Assembly (NCBI GenBank): GCA_031082125.1
Contig: JAVHLM010000002.1
Coordinates: forward strand, 62,001 to 126,000
Source of the DNA: Candidatus Eremiobacterota bacterium
GTDB lineage: Bacteria; Vulcanimicrobiota; CADAWZ01; Ess09-12
DNA: 64,000 nucleotides
Direction of reading: 5' to 3'
This document shows positions 33,893 to 42,075 of the stretch, in pieces. The first letter of the stretch is position 1; the number at the start of each line of letters is the position of its first letter. A model generated the notes under the pieces. The model was not told the DNA's origin. It did not search any database and saw only the letters and a program-made list of their open reading frames with translations. The position numbers and the translations under genes were made by a program.

Positions 33893-35425
33893 TCACAGGG
33901 GGGCTGCGATCCTCTTCCATCTCTCCCTGAAAAGGGCCTCTGAGTCTCCCCGGGCTGTCTCTTTCATGATCTGCCAGACTTCTGAGAAGGAGAGGGCGTT
34001 TCCATGGATGGGGTGACGCCAGTGCTCCTTGCCGTTTTCCGATATGATGACCCTCATGCGGTGATGGGTTTTGGGGGGAAGATAGATCCCTGCCGAAGCC
34101 TCGCGGTATTCCAGGCGGAGGCCGCTTTCCTCGGTATCATGGTAGGAGAGCGCCCTCCTCCCGCTGAGAGATCCCATGACGGCGCTCTCGATGACGATGC
34201 AGTCCTCAATGTCGGCTTCATGAAGCCATGATTTTATCACAATGGAGTTTTTTACCCTTCCGCTGCCTATATGGGAGCCCAGCACGACAGAGCCCGAGAT
34301 TTCCGTGGCGTCTGTCCATGAATCCTTCACCGGAGGCGAGGGCACCTGGTAGAAGAGGCGCATTGCCTCGCCTTCGGCTGAGTTCTCCAGGAGCTTCAGG
34401 AGATTCTCCTGGTAGAGGGCGAGCTGGCCGTAGTCCCACCAATAGGAGTCACCGGTGTCGATGGCGCCGAAGGGGCGGATACCTTCGTCGCAGGAGGCGG
34501 AAAAGCTCTCCATGAACGATTTTACCCTGTCCCAGTTGGCTTCTGACCGCCCTGCCGCCCTGTATTCATCTCTCAGGGAGGTGAGGGGCTGCCAGAGGTC
34601 TGCATCGGTGTTCAGGCGGCAGGTTTTCTGGGAAAGCTCGCCCTGGTACTGGGCGAGGAGCATCTGGAGGAACCTTGTGGAGATCGAGAAAGAGCCCAGG
34701 CTGATGCCGGCCATGGCCTCCCTGCAGTGGGAGTTCCTCAGAGATTCTTTTATCCTCTCCAGGGGCATCTTCTCCCGGAGCTTCGCGTCGCCATGGTTCT
34801 GGAAAATAAGGAGGCCGTAATTCTCGAGCTCCCTGGAGAGAGGGACTTTTTTCGCGAGCATCTCCACATGGTGCGTTCCAGGGCACTTATAGCGCGCGGG
34901 GATAAAGACCTGATCCCCCCACCAGACCGAGAGCCTTCCCGGCCTTGTGGCGGCAAAGGGGCCTGTCTGGAGTATGACGGCTTCCAGGATGGTGAGCGGC
35001 GTGGCGGTGCCATTCACGGTAAGAAGCGACGGGAGCTTCACCGCTGATTTGGAATTGCACTCAGAGCCGGGAAGGGGGGCAAGGCGCGTGCCCAGCCCCG
35101 CGATATGATACATGGCGACGCTTTTCCCCGATTCCAGGAACCCGAGGAGCGTGGTGCCGCTCTGCTCCCTCATGAGCTTTTCCGCCTTCTCCCAGGCGTA
35201 GAGGGTGCCAAGGAGGTTCCCTGCGCCGTTTTCACTGTTCCAGTCTTCATAACAGGAGAATATAAGGGAGCCGCAGTTACTCACCATCCCCCTGGTGGCC
35301 TCGAGGCGCTCCTGCCAGTAGCGGGCTTCATGGGGGCTGTTGGTGGAGATGATAATGGCATCATACCCTCTGGCCTCGCGGGGTGCCCTGTGCATCGCGG
35401 CAATATAGTCATTCACAAAGCTCAT
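33893..35425 (-). CDS. Sugar-phosphate nucleotidylyltransferase-like protein
   Basis: A 510-aa protein. HIAGLGTRLAPLPG resembles the GxGTRL nucleotide-binding loop of sugar nucleotidylyltransferases, followed by KSAVKLP. SVVLGSHIGSGRVKNSIVI is like left-handed beta-helix repeats, and the order (nucleotidyltransferase core, then beta-helix) resembles UDP-sugar and GDP-fucose pyrophosphorylases. The core is unusual, so the exact sugar is unknown. It begins 22 bases after the stop of the GAF/HD-GYP gene, so the two are probably co-transcribed. An AT-rich stretch of 110 bases separates it from the 84-aa gene downstream. Confidence 0.65.
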   Translation of the reverse strand: MSFVNDYIAAMHRAPREARGYDAIIISTNSPHEARYWQERLEATRGMVSNCGSLIFSCYEDWNSENGAGNLLGTLYAWEKAEKLMREQSGTTLLGFLESGKSVAMYHIAGLGTRLAPLPGSECNSKSAVKLPSLLTVNGTATPLTILEAVILQTGPFAATRPGRLSVWWGDQVFIPARYKCPGTHHVEMLAKKVPLSRELENYGLLIFQNHGDAKLREKMPLERIKESLRNSHCREAMAGISLGSFSISTRFLQMLLAQYQGELSQKTCRLNTDADLWQPLTSLRDEYRAAGRSEANWDRVKSFMESFSASCDEGIRPFGAIDTGDSYWWDYGQLALYQENLLKLLENSAEGEAMRLFYQVPSPPVKDSWTDATEISGSVVLGSHIGSGRVKNSIVIKSWLHEADIEDCIVIESAVMGSLSGRRALSYHDTEESGLRLEYREASAGIYLPPKTHHRMRVIISENGKEHWRHPIHGNALSFSEVWQIMKETARGDSEALFRERWKRIAAPL

Positions 35426-35447
35426 TGCGGCCTTTCTCGATCACATG

Positions 35448-37532
35448 CTATATCAGGAGGCTTTCTGTAACGTTTTCGGGGTTGCATGAGGCATCAGTTT
35501 CTATGAGATGTATGAAGATTCTCACAATCTCGGGATCAAACTGCGTACCCGCGTTCCTCTGGAGCTCACTGATGGCCTCCTCGGTTTTCAGTGCCTTGCG
35601 GTAGGGGCGGTCGCTCGTCATGGCGTCAAATGAGTCGGCGACAGTGATTATCCTTGACTCGACGGGGATGGTCTTCCCGCTGATATGCTGGGGGTATCCT
35701 GTGCCGGAGTAAGTCTCATGGTGGTGATAGAGGAAGGGCAGGATCTTCTGGAAGGCTTTCACGGGCCTCATGATGAGGGCTCCGTGCTTCGGGTGCTCCT
35801 GGATGGCGGCGCGCTCCTCATAGGTAAGCTTTCCCGGTTTCAGCAGGATCTCGTCCTTCACGTTGATTTTTCCTATGTCATGGAGAAGGGAGGCGTAGTG
35901 AAGATTTTCCACCTCTTCAGGCCTCATTTTGAGTGCCTGGGCAATCTTCATGGAGTAGTGGGTTACCCTTATGGAATGGCCTTTTGTATAGGGATCCCTT
36001 GCTTCGATGGCGTTAATCAGGGCTTTTACCGATCCGATGAAGAGATCCTTGAGCTCCATGTGGAGCCGGGAATTCTCTATGGCGATGGCGGCCTGGTTGG
36101 CGAGCATCTGGAGGAGCCCCACATGGTCATTGATAAAATTCTCGTCTCGGATTTGATCGCTTATGTTCAGCACGCCGATGATTTTCCCCTTGATCTCTAC
36201 GGGGACCGATATTGCGGACTTGAGCTCCTTGGAGTCCAGCGTGCTGTGGGAGTCGGCGAGCTTCACCCCCTTCTTTATCAGGATGGGCATGCCATCCCGC
36301 GCCACTTTGCCCGAGATGCCCTCCCCGATGATAATGCGTGTTTTCATCACGATGTCCGGGGAGAGCCCCACGGCGTTTACTATGCGCATTTCCTGGGTCT
36401 CCTCCTCGATGAGCATGAGGGAGCCCTTACGGGCATCGAGCATCCTGATGGCTTTGTCGAGGACTTCCTGGAGCACCGTGTCCAGATCAAGGGAGGAGCT
36501 GATGGCGTTGGTGATAAAGACCAGCATGGCCTGCTCCTGAAGCTTTCTCCTGAGACTCTCGTAAAGGCCCGTGTAATTGATGGCCATGGCACATCCGGCG
36601 GCGATAGCCTCAAGGAGGTCCAGTTCCTGCTCGCTGAACTTCCTGTCGTTTTTTGGATCGCTCACCGTGAAGACTCCCAGGGTCTTCCCCTGGGCAATGA
36701 GAGGCACCCACATGGAGGAGTGGCCGAAGTGGTGGTAAATCTCGGATTTCCCCGTTTTCACCACCATGTCCGCCACGCCTTCGTTGTGAGGGATAACGGT
36801 GTCCCCCGCGGAACCGTGAACGGCGCTGTAAGATGCCAGGCTTTCCAGGTTTCCCGTTTCCTCGTCAAGGGAGAACATGGAGGCCTTTTGCGCCTCGTAA
36901 AGGTGAGCCGTGAAGCGCAGCACGTCATACAGTATGTCCCTGAGCGGGAGGTCATTGTAGAGTGACCTGAAGATCCTGTAGAGAGATGAGACCTGGTGCT
37001 GGTGGTTTTTTGAATTCTCATACTCTTCGTGCCACTTCGTGATAATCGCGGTATAGCTTTCGCAGAGCCCCCTGAGCATGGCCACTGTTTCGCTCTCAAT
37101 GACAGGGCACGCGGCGCTGATTGCTTCAATATCTTCACTGCTCATGTGGTACTGCTTCCCCCGGCTCTCCGCTTTTTTCCTCCCGCCGGTCTTTTCCCGG
37201 TAAGGTCCTGCAAGAAAAAGTATCTTGCCGCCTTCACACTCCACAAGGGGGATGACAAAAACCTTGAGCCCCCCGGGAAGATCATCAAGGATCCTTATGT
37301 GGGGAGAGAGGGGGCGGGGCATGGAGGCGCAGAGCTTTTCTATGAAAGGGATAAAAAAGGAAGGGGAAAGGGAAGAGTGTGCCAGGGGCTCATTGGCTTC
37401 GTCATCAGTGAAGGCCGATGAGAGCCCGAAAGAGGCGAGAAGAAATTCCTGGATTTGATGGATGGCCTCGCGCCGAAAAAATTCTTTGAGTGTTTTTCCT
37501 GGGTCGGGATTCTGATAAGTGTTTGTATTCAT
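35448..37532 (-). CDS. GAF-domain HD-GYP protein (putative cyclic-di-GMP phosphodiesterase)
   Basis: A 694-aa sensor protein. The N-terminal 200 residues are unassigned. Two GAF-like domains follow (about 205-330, with MWVPLIAQGKTLGVFTV, and about 345-490, with ISVPVEIKGKIIGVLNIS). The C-terminal HD-GYP domain is complete: GHSIRVTHYS, LLHDIGKINVKDE, HHHETYSGTGYPQH and ADSFDAMTSDRPYRKAL. Unlike the other two HD-containing proteins in this window its catalytic residues look intact. It should hydrolyse cyclic-di-GMP under control of a ligand or redox signal at the GAF domains. No membrane helix is seen. Confidence 0.92.
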   Translation of the reverse strand: MNTNTYQNPDPGKTLKEFFRREAIHQIQEFLLASFGLSSAFTDDEANEPLAHSSLSPSFFIPFIEKLCASMPRPLSPHIRILDDLPGGLKVFVIPLVECEGGKILFLAGPYREKTGGRKKAESRGKQYHMSSEDIEAISAACPVIESETVAMLRGLCESYTAIITKWHEEYENSKNHQHQVSSLYRIFRSLYNDLPLRDILYDVLRFTAHLYEAQKASMFSLDEETGNLESLASYSAVHGSAGDTVIPHNEGVADMVVKTGKSEIYHHFGHSSMWVPLIAQGKTLGVFTVSDPKNDRKFSEQELDLLEAIAAGCAMAINYTGLYESLRRKLQEQAMLVFITNAISSSLDLDTVLQEVLDKAIRMLDARKGSLMLIEEETQEMRIVNAVGLSPDIVMKTRIIIGEGISGKVARDGMPILIKKGVKLADSHSTLDSKELKSAISVPVEIKGKIIGVLNISDQIRDENFINDHVGLLQMLANQAAIAIENSRLHMELKDLFIGSVKALINAIEARDPYTKGHSIRVTHYSMKIAQALKMRPEEVENLHYASLLHDIGKINVKDEILLKPGKLTYEERAAIQEHPKHGALIMRPVKAFQKILPFLYHHHETYSGTGYPQHISGKTIPVESRIITVADSFDAMTSDRPYRKALKTEEAISELQRNAGTQFDPEIVRIFIHLIETDASCNPENVTESLLI

Positions 37533-37617
37533 TACAGGATTGAAACTCTCTTCATCGGTTCTTTTGTGAGGCCTCCGATCCCTGAAGGAGGCTTTTCCTG
37601 AGGCTCAAGCCTGTGCC

Positions 37618-38037
37618 TCAGAGGCTCACTTTCCAGGCTCCTTTTTCCTTCACCAGGATCATCTCCTGCTGATAGGGCTCTTTTGACTCGAGAGGGAACT
37701 CCAGCGTGACGGTGGCTTTGCCGTTCTTGACCTCTTCCTTCACTATCTTCGTGGCCTTGAGCTGTGCCTTGAAGGCTTCGCTCTTGAGGGCGTCCTCGAC
37801 GTGGCTTTTAAAGCCCGACGCGCCTGCTTTTTCTACGGGGCCTTCAAACTCTTGCTGCGATTTTTTTGAAAGATCCCCCCAGGCTTTGTGGTAGTCTCCC
37901 TTCTGGAGGGCCGTGACAAAGTGCTCCATCGCCGCTTTGGGCGTGGAGCCTTGTGCGCACCCGGCAAGCAGGGCTATGGCCACCGCAATAAGTGCCCCAA
38001 AGAGCACTGCGTGAGCCAGGGGTTTCATATGATTCAT
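37618..38037 (-). CDS. Small lipoprotein, DUF4878/NTF2-like
   Basis: A 139-aa predicted lipoprotein: signal sequence HAVLFGALIAVAIALLAGCA with lipobox LAGC. The mature domain (TPKAAMEHFVTALQKGDYHK, AWGDLSKKSQQEF, ending KGAWKVSL) has the length and pattern of NTF2-like DUF4878 lipoproteins. Function is unknown. ATG 38037 follows GGAGAGGTG with good spacing. It stands alone between the GAF/HD-GYP gene and the structured 38.2-kb element. Confidence 0.8.
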   Translation of the reverse strand: MNHMKPLAHAVLFGALIAVAIALLAGCAQGSTPKAAMEHFVTALQKGDYHKAWGDLSKKSQQEFEGPVEKAGASGFKSHVEDALKSEAFKAQLKATKIVKEEVKNGKATVTLEFPLESKEPYQQEMILVKEKGAWKVSL

Positions 38038-38066
38038 AGGGCACCTCTCCTTCCCGGCGAGTAATA

Positions 38067-38075
38067 TGCTATAAT
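38067..38075 (+). promoter_or_regulatory. Extended -10 element pointing toward the 38.2-kb hairpin
   Basis: TGCTATAAT on the plus strand, without a clear -35. Transcription from it would start near 38082 and run through the long inverted repeat, where no plus-strand gene is evident. Confidence 0.4.
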
Positions 38076-38200
38076 TCTCCTTCCCTCCTGCTTTTCCTGT
38101 AAACAGGCACAGACCGATAGTAACAAAATGTTCCCATATCAGCCTCTTTCCATAAAAGAATCAGTCCCTGCATTCGCCCGAGAGCTTGAGGCGCATCGGG

Positions 38201-38324
38201 AGGCCAGGGGAATTCTCCCGGCAAACAAGATTTTGTCTGTGTGTAGATGCACCTGTAGGGACAAAATCCAATGTTTGCTGAAGAGGAGAATAGCCCCTGG
38301 CCTCTCATCACAAGTCCTACAGGT
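38201..38324. repeat. Long imperfect inverted repeat with loop-to-flank complementarity
   Basis: Four paired blocks: AGGCCAGGGG (38201-38210) with CCCCTGGCCT (38294-38303); ATTCTCC (38212-38218) with GGAGAAT (38285-38291); CAAACA (38222-38227) with TGTTTG (38272-38277); GATTTTGTC (38229-38237) with GACAAAATC (38260-38268). That is 32 pairs around a 22-base loop. The loop 9-mer ACCTGTAGG (38251-38259) is fully complementary to CCTACAGGT at 38316-38324, which overlaps the last codons of the HNH gene, so a pseudoknot is possible. There is no T-run, so it is not an ordinary terminator. It could be a structured RNA or a MITE-like element. Confidence 0.75.
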
Positions 38325-40668
38325 CCCCCATAGGCTTCAATGGTGAGCGGATTCCGCTGCCGCTGGTAAAGAAGGTAAGGTCATGGGGCGCACTGCCCCT
38401 GATGATGAGGTGCCCCTCGTGGACGCACCTGAGGTGGTGGGCCATGCAGAGGGTGATTCTGTTGTGAAGTCTGTCACTCCCCCCGTGTGAGCGGAAGATG
38501 ATATGATGGGAATGAAGGTTGCGCCGGCACTTGCAGCCGGGAGCCTGGCACTGGTAGCCGTCGCGTGCAAGGGTCCTGTGGTGGATATCGCGCTTTTCGG
38601 GGAGGTCCCAGGCGGCGAGGAAGGTGTCAAGAAGGGCCTCGATGAAGAGCGCGAGCTCCTGCCCGCCCTCGGCGGCCTCTTCTGGTCTGCCGGCGGCCCA
38701 GAGTCTCACCGCGTGGTTCCAGAGGGGGATAAGATCTTTTTTGATGAAGAAGCGGATGATGGCGCCCCGGTCTGAGGGATTTGATCCGAAGGTCCCTTCT
38801 TTCGGGGTCTCTCCCGAGAGGATCGAGAGAATCCCGGGGAGATCGGGGTGCTCCCTGCCCCGGGTGACCTCCCAGATGACGGCTCCCCCGGAACTATCTC
38901 CCCCTTCCCCTGTTTTTTGCTGTGCGGAAATCTGGACTGCGGCATCCAAACCCATATCCCCATTGGGTTCATGGGCATTTGAATCAGCCTGGATAATCCT
39001 CTTGACGGACCTCCCCGTGACGGCCACCTCGAAGGCCTCGGGAGCGATATCCCACTTTTTGTGGACAGCCCTCTTCGCGAAGCGAAGGAATCCCTCGACA
39101 GCCTGCATGAGGGTGGCCACCGGGACCTCCCGGGCGTAGTCAAGCCACGCCCCCTTGACGCGGGTCCCCTCATTGAATACCCTGGCAAGATGCCGCGCCT
39201 GCTCAGGGGTGAGCTTCCCCGCCTGCACGAGGTCCAGCATATCGGGATACTCAAGATAGCTCCTTTCTGTTGAGATGAGGGAATACGCGGTGCTGCGGGA
39301 CATTCCCAGGCGCTCCCTGGTATAGTGCCCGAGGGAGAGGAAGAGCATGTCCCTGTAGAGCCCGAAATTGTTGAGAGTCCGAAGGAGGCGCCCCTGGTAG
39401 AAGGAGAGGGAATGGCGGAGGGCCGCCATATTCCTGAGCCGTGCGACGGTTTCGAAGGGATCGGCAGGAGGGGTCGCCTGGGCGCCGGAAGCCTGGAACT
39501 CCCCGGGAAGCTCAGTGGTGACGGGCTTCCATGGGAGAAACTCCCACAGGTGCGACACCTCTTCAAGGTCCTTGTGGACCTGCCGTGCAAGCTCCTTTTC
39601 CTTCTCGCCGAAGGAGGCCTCGTCATCGAGGGAGCCGATGGCACCCGCCAGGGCGCCAAGGAGAAGGGCTTTCTTCTCGATGGCGGGATCGGTTCCGTTC
39701 TCCTTGGTGCCGGAAGCATCAAGGCTATTCCGAGAGTATGCCCCCTCGCCGTGGGTGACGCAGGCTCCCTGGGAGTCTTTCCCCTGCGAGCGGCAGAGAG
39801 AAGCTCCCGCGGCCTCCCGAGCCTCAGGCTTCCCTGTCCCGGAATCGGAATCCTCCGGAGACTGCACCGTTGTGCCAGGATCCCCGAGACCTTCGAGCGG
39901 CGCCGAAGCGACGAACTCGGCGATAAGAGCCTCCACGAACGACTCCGAAGGGAGGTCCGCCTCCTCCATCCTGCGGAACACCTCGAAGGCCCGGTCCCAT
40001 TTCGCGGCAACGGAAAAAGGAACCCGCGCGCTTACCGCGAGGCTCCCTGTATCCTCTTCGTCGTCATCGGCGGCAGCAAATGAATTGATGCCGCTTCCCT
40101 CGGCACCGGACTTAAAACACTTCACCTCCTCTTCAATTTGTCTTATGGTGCACTCGATGGCTTTTGAGAGCCACTCCGCCTCGTTCTCGGGCGTCACGAC
40201 CTGGAAAAGATACCGCAGCGCGCTTTTGCGCAGAAGCCCCTGTTCAAGAGCCTCCCTGATGAGGGGGAGCTTCTGAAGGGCCTTCGCATTCCTCATCAGC
40301 TCATAACCGCTCCTGGATGAGAGGCCCAGCTCCTCGCGTGCAAAGTCGCCGACACGCACATAGCCGAGCTTCTCGAGCTTCCCGTGTAGAGAAAGAAGTG
40401 CCTCCCCGATGAGAAGATCGAGCCTGACCCCGGCGGAAGAGAGGCACCAGAGGTTCCAGTCCAGGACCTCCCCGGTGAGATCCCGGAATATGTGCCGGCT
40501 GTCAGCGCGTGAGAGCACCTCGTCGGCGCCATAGGTCACCAGGGGCATACCAGGGGCAGCCTGGAAGACCTGCCCGCCCCCCATCACGGCTTCATAGCCG
40601 GGATACTCGCGGCGAGCAGCCTTCCTGTGTGGGGCCATTCTGAGGTGAGAGCCGGCCGGCGTGTTCAC
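38317..40668 (-). CDS. Large HNH endonuclease-domain protein with duplicated helical module
   Basis: A 783-aa protein. The C-terminus carries an HNH nuclease domain: YQCQAPGCKCRRNLHSHHII, then SDRLHNRITLCMAHH, with metal Cys pairs and the catalytic HH. Upstream lie two related helical modules: one near residues 90-180 (ELGLSSRSGYELMRNAKALQ) and one near 450-540 (RLGMSRSTAYSLISTERSYL), each resembling the DUF222-like part of bacterial HNH proteins. An acidic low-complexity linker joins them. The GTG start at 40668 follows AAAGGAGG. A consensus promoter is 60 bases upstream. The 3' end abuts the 38.2-kb structured element. Whether it is a defence, mobile or housekeeping nuclease cannot be told. 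Confidence 0.87.
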   Translation of the reverse strand: MNTPAGSHLRMAPHRKAARREYPGYEAVMGGGQVFQAAPGMPLVTYGADEVLSRADSRHIFRDLTGEVLDWNLWCLSSAGVRLDLLIGEALLSLHGKLEKLGYVRVGDFAREELGLSSRSGYELMRNAKALQKLPLIREALEQGLLRKSALRYLFQVVTPENEAEWLSKAIECTIRQIEEEVKCFKSGAEGSGINSFAAADDDEEDTGSLAVSARVPFSVAAKWDRAFEVFRRMEEADLPSESFVEALIAEFVASAPLEGLGDPGTTVQSPEDSDSGTGKPEAREAAGASLCRSQGKDSQGACVTHGEGAYSRNSLDASGTKENGTDPAIEKKALLLGALAGAIGSLDDEASFGEKEKELARQVHKDLEEVSHLWEFLPWKPVTTELPGEFQASGAQATPPADPFETVARLRNMAALRHSLSFYQGRLLRTLNNFGLYRDMLFLSLGHYTRERLGMSRSTAYSLISTERSYLEYPDMLDLVQAGKLTPEQARHLARVFNEGTRVKGAWLDYAREVPVATLMQAVEGFLRFAKRAVHKKWDIAPEAFEVAVTGRSVKRIIQADSNAHEPNGDMGLDAAVQISAQQKTGEGGDSSGGAVIWEVTRGREHPDLPGILSILSGETPKEGTFGSNPSDRGAIIRFFIKKDLIPLWNHAVRLWAAGRPEEAAEGGQELALFIEALLDTFLAAWDLPEKRDIHHRTLARDGYQCQAPGCKCRRNLHSHHIIFRSHGGSDRLHNRITLCMAHHLRCVHEGHLIIRGSAPHDLTFFTSGSGIRSPLKPMGDL

Positions 40669-40685
40669 GATAATCCTCCTTTCAT

Positions 40686-40698
40686 AAGTGATTCACTT
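40686..40698. repeat. Palindrome in the HNH gene leader
   Basis: AAGTGA-T-TCACTT, perfect 6-bp arms, between the promoter and the ribosome site. A candidate operator for the HNH gene. Confidence 0.5.
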
Positions 40699-40728
40699 GT
40701 CATGAGTAACATATGTATCCTTTATTTT

Positions 40729-40757
40729 ATTATACCCTATAATAGATGCCGAGTCAA
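40729..40757 (-). promoter_or_regulatory. Near-consensus sigma70 promoter of the HNH gene
   Basis: On the minus strand TTGACT (40757-40752), 17-base spacer, TATAAT (40734-40729). It is one of the strongest promoters in the window. Confidence 0.85.
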
Positions 40758-40759
40758 AA

Positions 40760-41078
40760 GAGCTGTCTGCAGAATGTATTGTGATTACTGGGTTTCATGA
40801 CCATCACCAGATGCCCCTCTATGGGATGGAAAGGTCTGTTGGGCGATTTTTTCGCTCTAAGCCTCTGAAGGCCCATCCAGCGAAGAGAAAAGGCGCCCTG
40901 CGGCAGTGAATGGAGAGACCTGAGGGAAAGGGGGTGGGAAGAAAAATAATTTCAGGCGGGAGCCCCCTCTGCGGAAGCAGAGGTATTTCAGGATCCTGCC
41001 GCTGAGCCCATCGATGGTGCAGGCAGATCCGGGAGAAGTCCCTGAGATAAGGTGATATGATATGCCCGGCAGAAACTC
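40760..41078. other. Intergenic stretch with no gene recognised
   Basis: About 320 bases between the HNH promoter and the tRNA-Thr promoter. The only open frame of note, 87 codons on the minus strand from 41120, has no ribosome site and a composition unlike the neighbours, and it would run through the tRNA promoter. I see no hairpin-plus-T-run or repeat here. Confidence 0.5.
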
Positions 41079-41107
41079 TTTACATAGGGGAAAAAGTGTG
41101 CTATAAT
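41079..41107 (+). promoter_or_regulatory. Promoter of tRNA-Thr
   Basis: TTTACA (41079-41084), 17-base spacer ending TGC, TATAAT (41102-41107). The tRNA 5' end is 18 bases further on. Confidence 0.85.
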
Positions 41108-41124
41108 CCTGCCACGGCAAAGAC

Positions 41125-41196
41125 GCCGGGGTGGCTCAGTGGTAGAGCAGCTCACTCGTAATGAGCAGGTCGGCCGTTCGAATCGGCTCCCCGGCT
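41125..41196 (+). tRNA. tRNA-Thr (anticodon CGU)
   Basis: A 72-nt cloverleaf. The acceptor GCCGGGG pairs with CCCCGGC, with discriminator T. The D arm is GCTC-AGTGGTA-GAGC, the anticodon arm GCTCA-CTCGTAA-TGAGC gives CGU for ACG codons, and the T arm is GGCCG-TTCGAAT-CGGCT with one wobble. CCA is not encoded. Confidence 0.95.
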
Positions 41197-41344
41197 TCTT
41201 TTATTTCTAAGGCTCCGGGGCATTTACGAAGTTACTGGGTTTTCAGGGGTTGTGCCAGATTTGTGAACTTTCCCCGGCAGGGTTGCTTCATTGTGGCTCC
41301 AGAGCCAAAGCAGAGTTGGCCCTCGTGGCTCAGCCATGAGGAGG

Positions 41345-41836
41345 TCAATAAGGCCGTTCCCTCGCGCCGTGGGCTTTGAGGAGGCCTATTATTTCTTTAT
41401 AACCTACAGTGCTTGCCATTTGAAGAGGGGTAATGCCATCGTTATCTCTGGTATTGATATCAGCGCCCTTGGAAAGAAGCAGTTTTACCAGTTCTTTTTG
41501 GTCTTTGCAGCATGCATAGTTTAGAGAGGTCCAGCGGGTATTGTCCTTTGTATTCACATCAGCACCCTTGGAAAGGAGAAACTTGGCTACTTCTATGTCG
41601 CCTGCCAGGTGTAGAGGGGCACGGCCATATTTATCCTTAGTATTGACATCCTTTCCTGCCTTTATAAAGAGTTTCACTGCTTCCAGGTTTCCTGCTCCAA
41701 CCTGCTCGATAAAATCCTCATCAGTATAAGGAATATTTTTGTTCTCTAATGCAATGCGAGCGCGTTCGTTTTCACTTGCACACCCAATAAGAAACAAGCA
41801 GCATAAGACGATTATCACAGTGAATGGCTTATTCAT
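41345..41836 (-). CDS. Ankyrin-repeat lipoprotein
   Basis: A 163-aa predicted lipoprotein: signal PFTVIIVLCCLFLIGCAS with lipobox LIGC. A short linker precedes about four ankyrin repeats (AGKDVNTKDKYGRAPLHLAG, GADVNTKDNTRWTSLNYA, GADINTRDNDGITPLQMA). ATG 41836 follows GAGGAGGG; the frame is open to 41950 but without support. Its mature N-terminus (ENERARIALENKNIPY, DEDFIEQVGAGNLEAVKL) is clearly homologous to that of the divergent ankyrin gene at 42076, so the two are paralogues arranged head to head. Confidence 0.87.
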   Translation of the reverse strand: MNKPFTVIIVLCCLFLIGCASENERARIALENKNIPYTDEDFIEQVGAGNLEAVKLFIKAGKDVNTKDKYGRAPLHLAGDIEVAKFLLSKGADVNTKDNTRWTSLNYACCKDQKELVKLLLSKGADINTRDNDGITPLQMASTVGYKEIIGLLKAHGARERPY

Positions 41837-42019
41837 TTTCCCTCCTCTTTCCTCATCGTGCACCATCACAACGACTCTCATTATATCGCTCTCTTGTCCC
41901 GATTCATATGAGAAAAAGTCTAGTCTTTTGGGGAGGCTCTCATGGGTCATGCCAGAGCTGGCCCTCGCCTTGGTCGCCTATCACAGGAAAGCCCTCAGTG
42001 AAATGTTTTTGTTAAAATT

Positions 42020-42049
42020 TTGGACTTTTTCAGAAATCTATTGTATACT
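42020..42049 (+). promoter_or_regulatory. Promoter of the 42.1-kb ankyrin gene
   Basis: TTGGAC (42020-42025), 18-base spacer, TATACT (42044-42049), followed by a leader of about 20 bases before the TTG start. Confidence 0.6.
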
Positions 42050-42075
42050 ATTTTGCGAAAACCAGGGGGCGACAC

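Noticed and set aside
35685-36965. Plus-strand open frame of 426 codons
   Set aside because: Antisense to the GAF/HD-GYP gene, which has clear domain motifs; composition is that of a shadow frame.
38706-40010. Minus-strand open frame of 434 codons overlapping the HNH gene in another frame
   Set aside because: Arg/Pro/Ser-rich shadow; the HNH frame carries the motifs and the promoter/ribosome site.
40857-41120. 87-codon minus-strand frame before tRNA-Thr
   Set aside because: No ribosome site, overlaps the tRNA promoter, composition unlike neighbouring genes.
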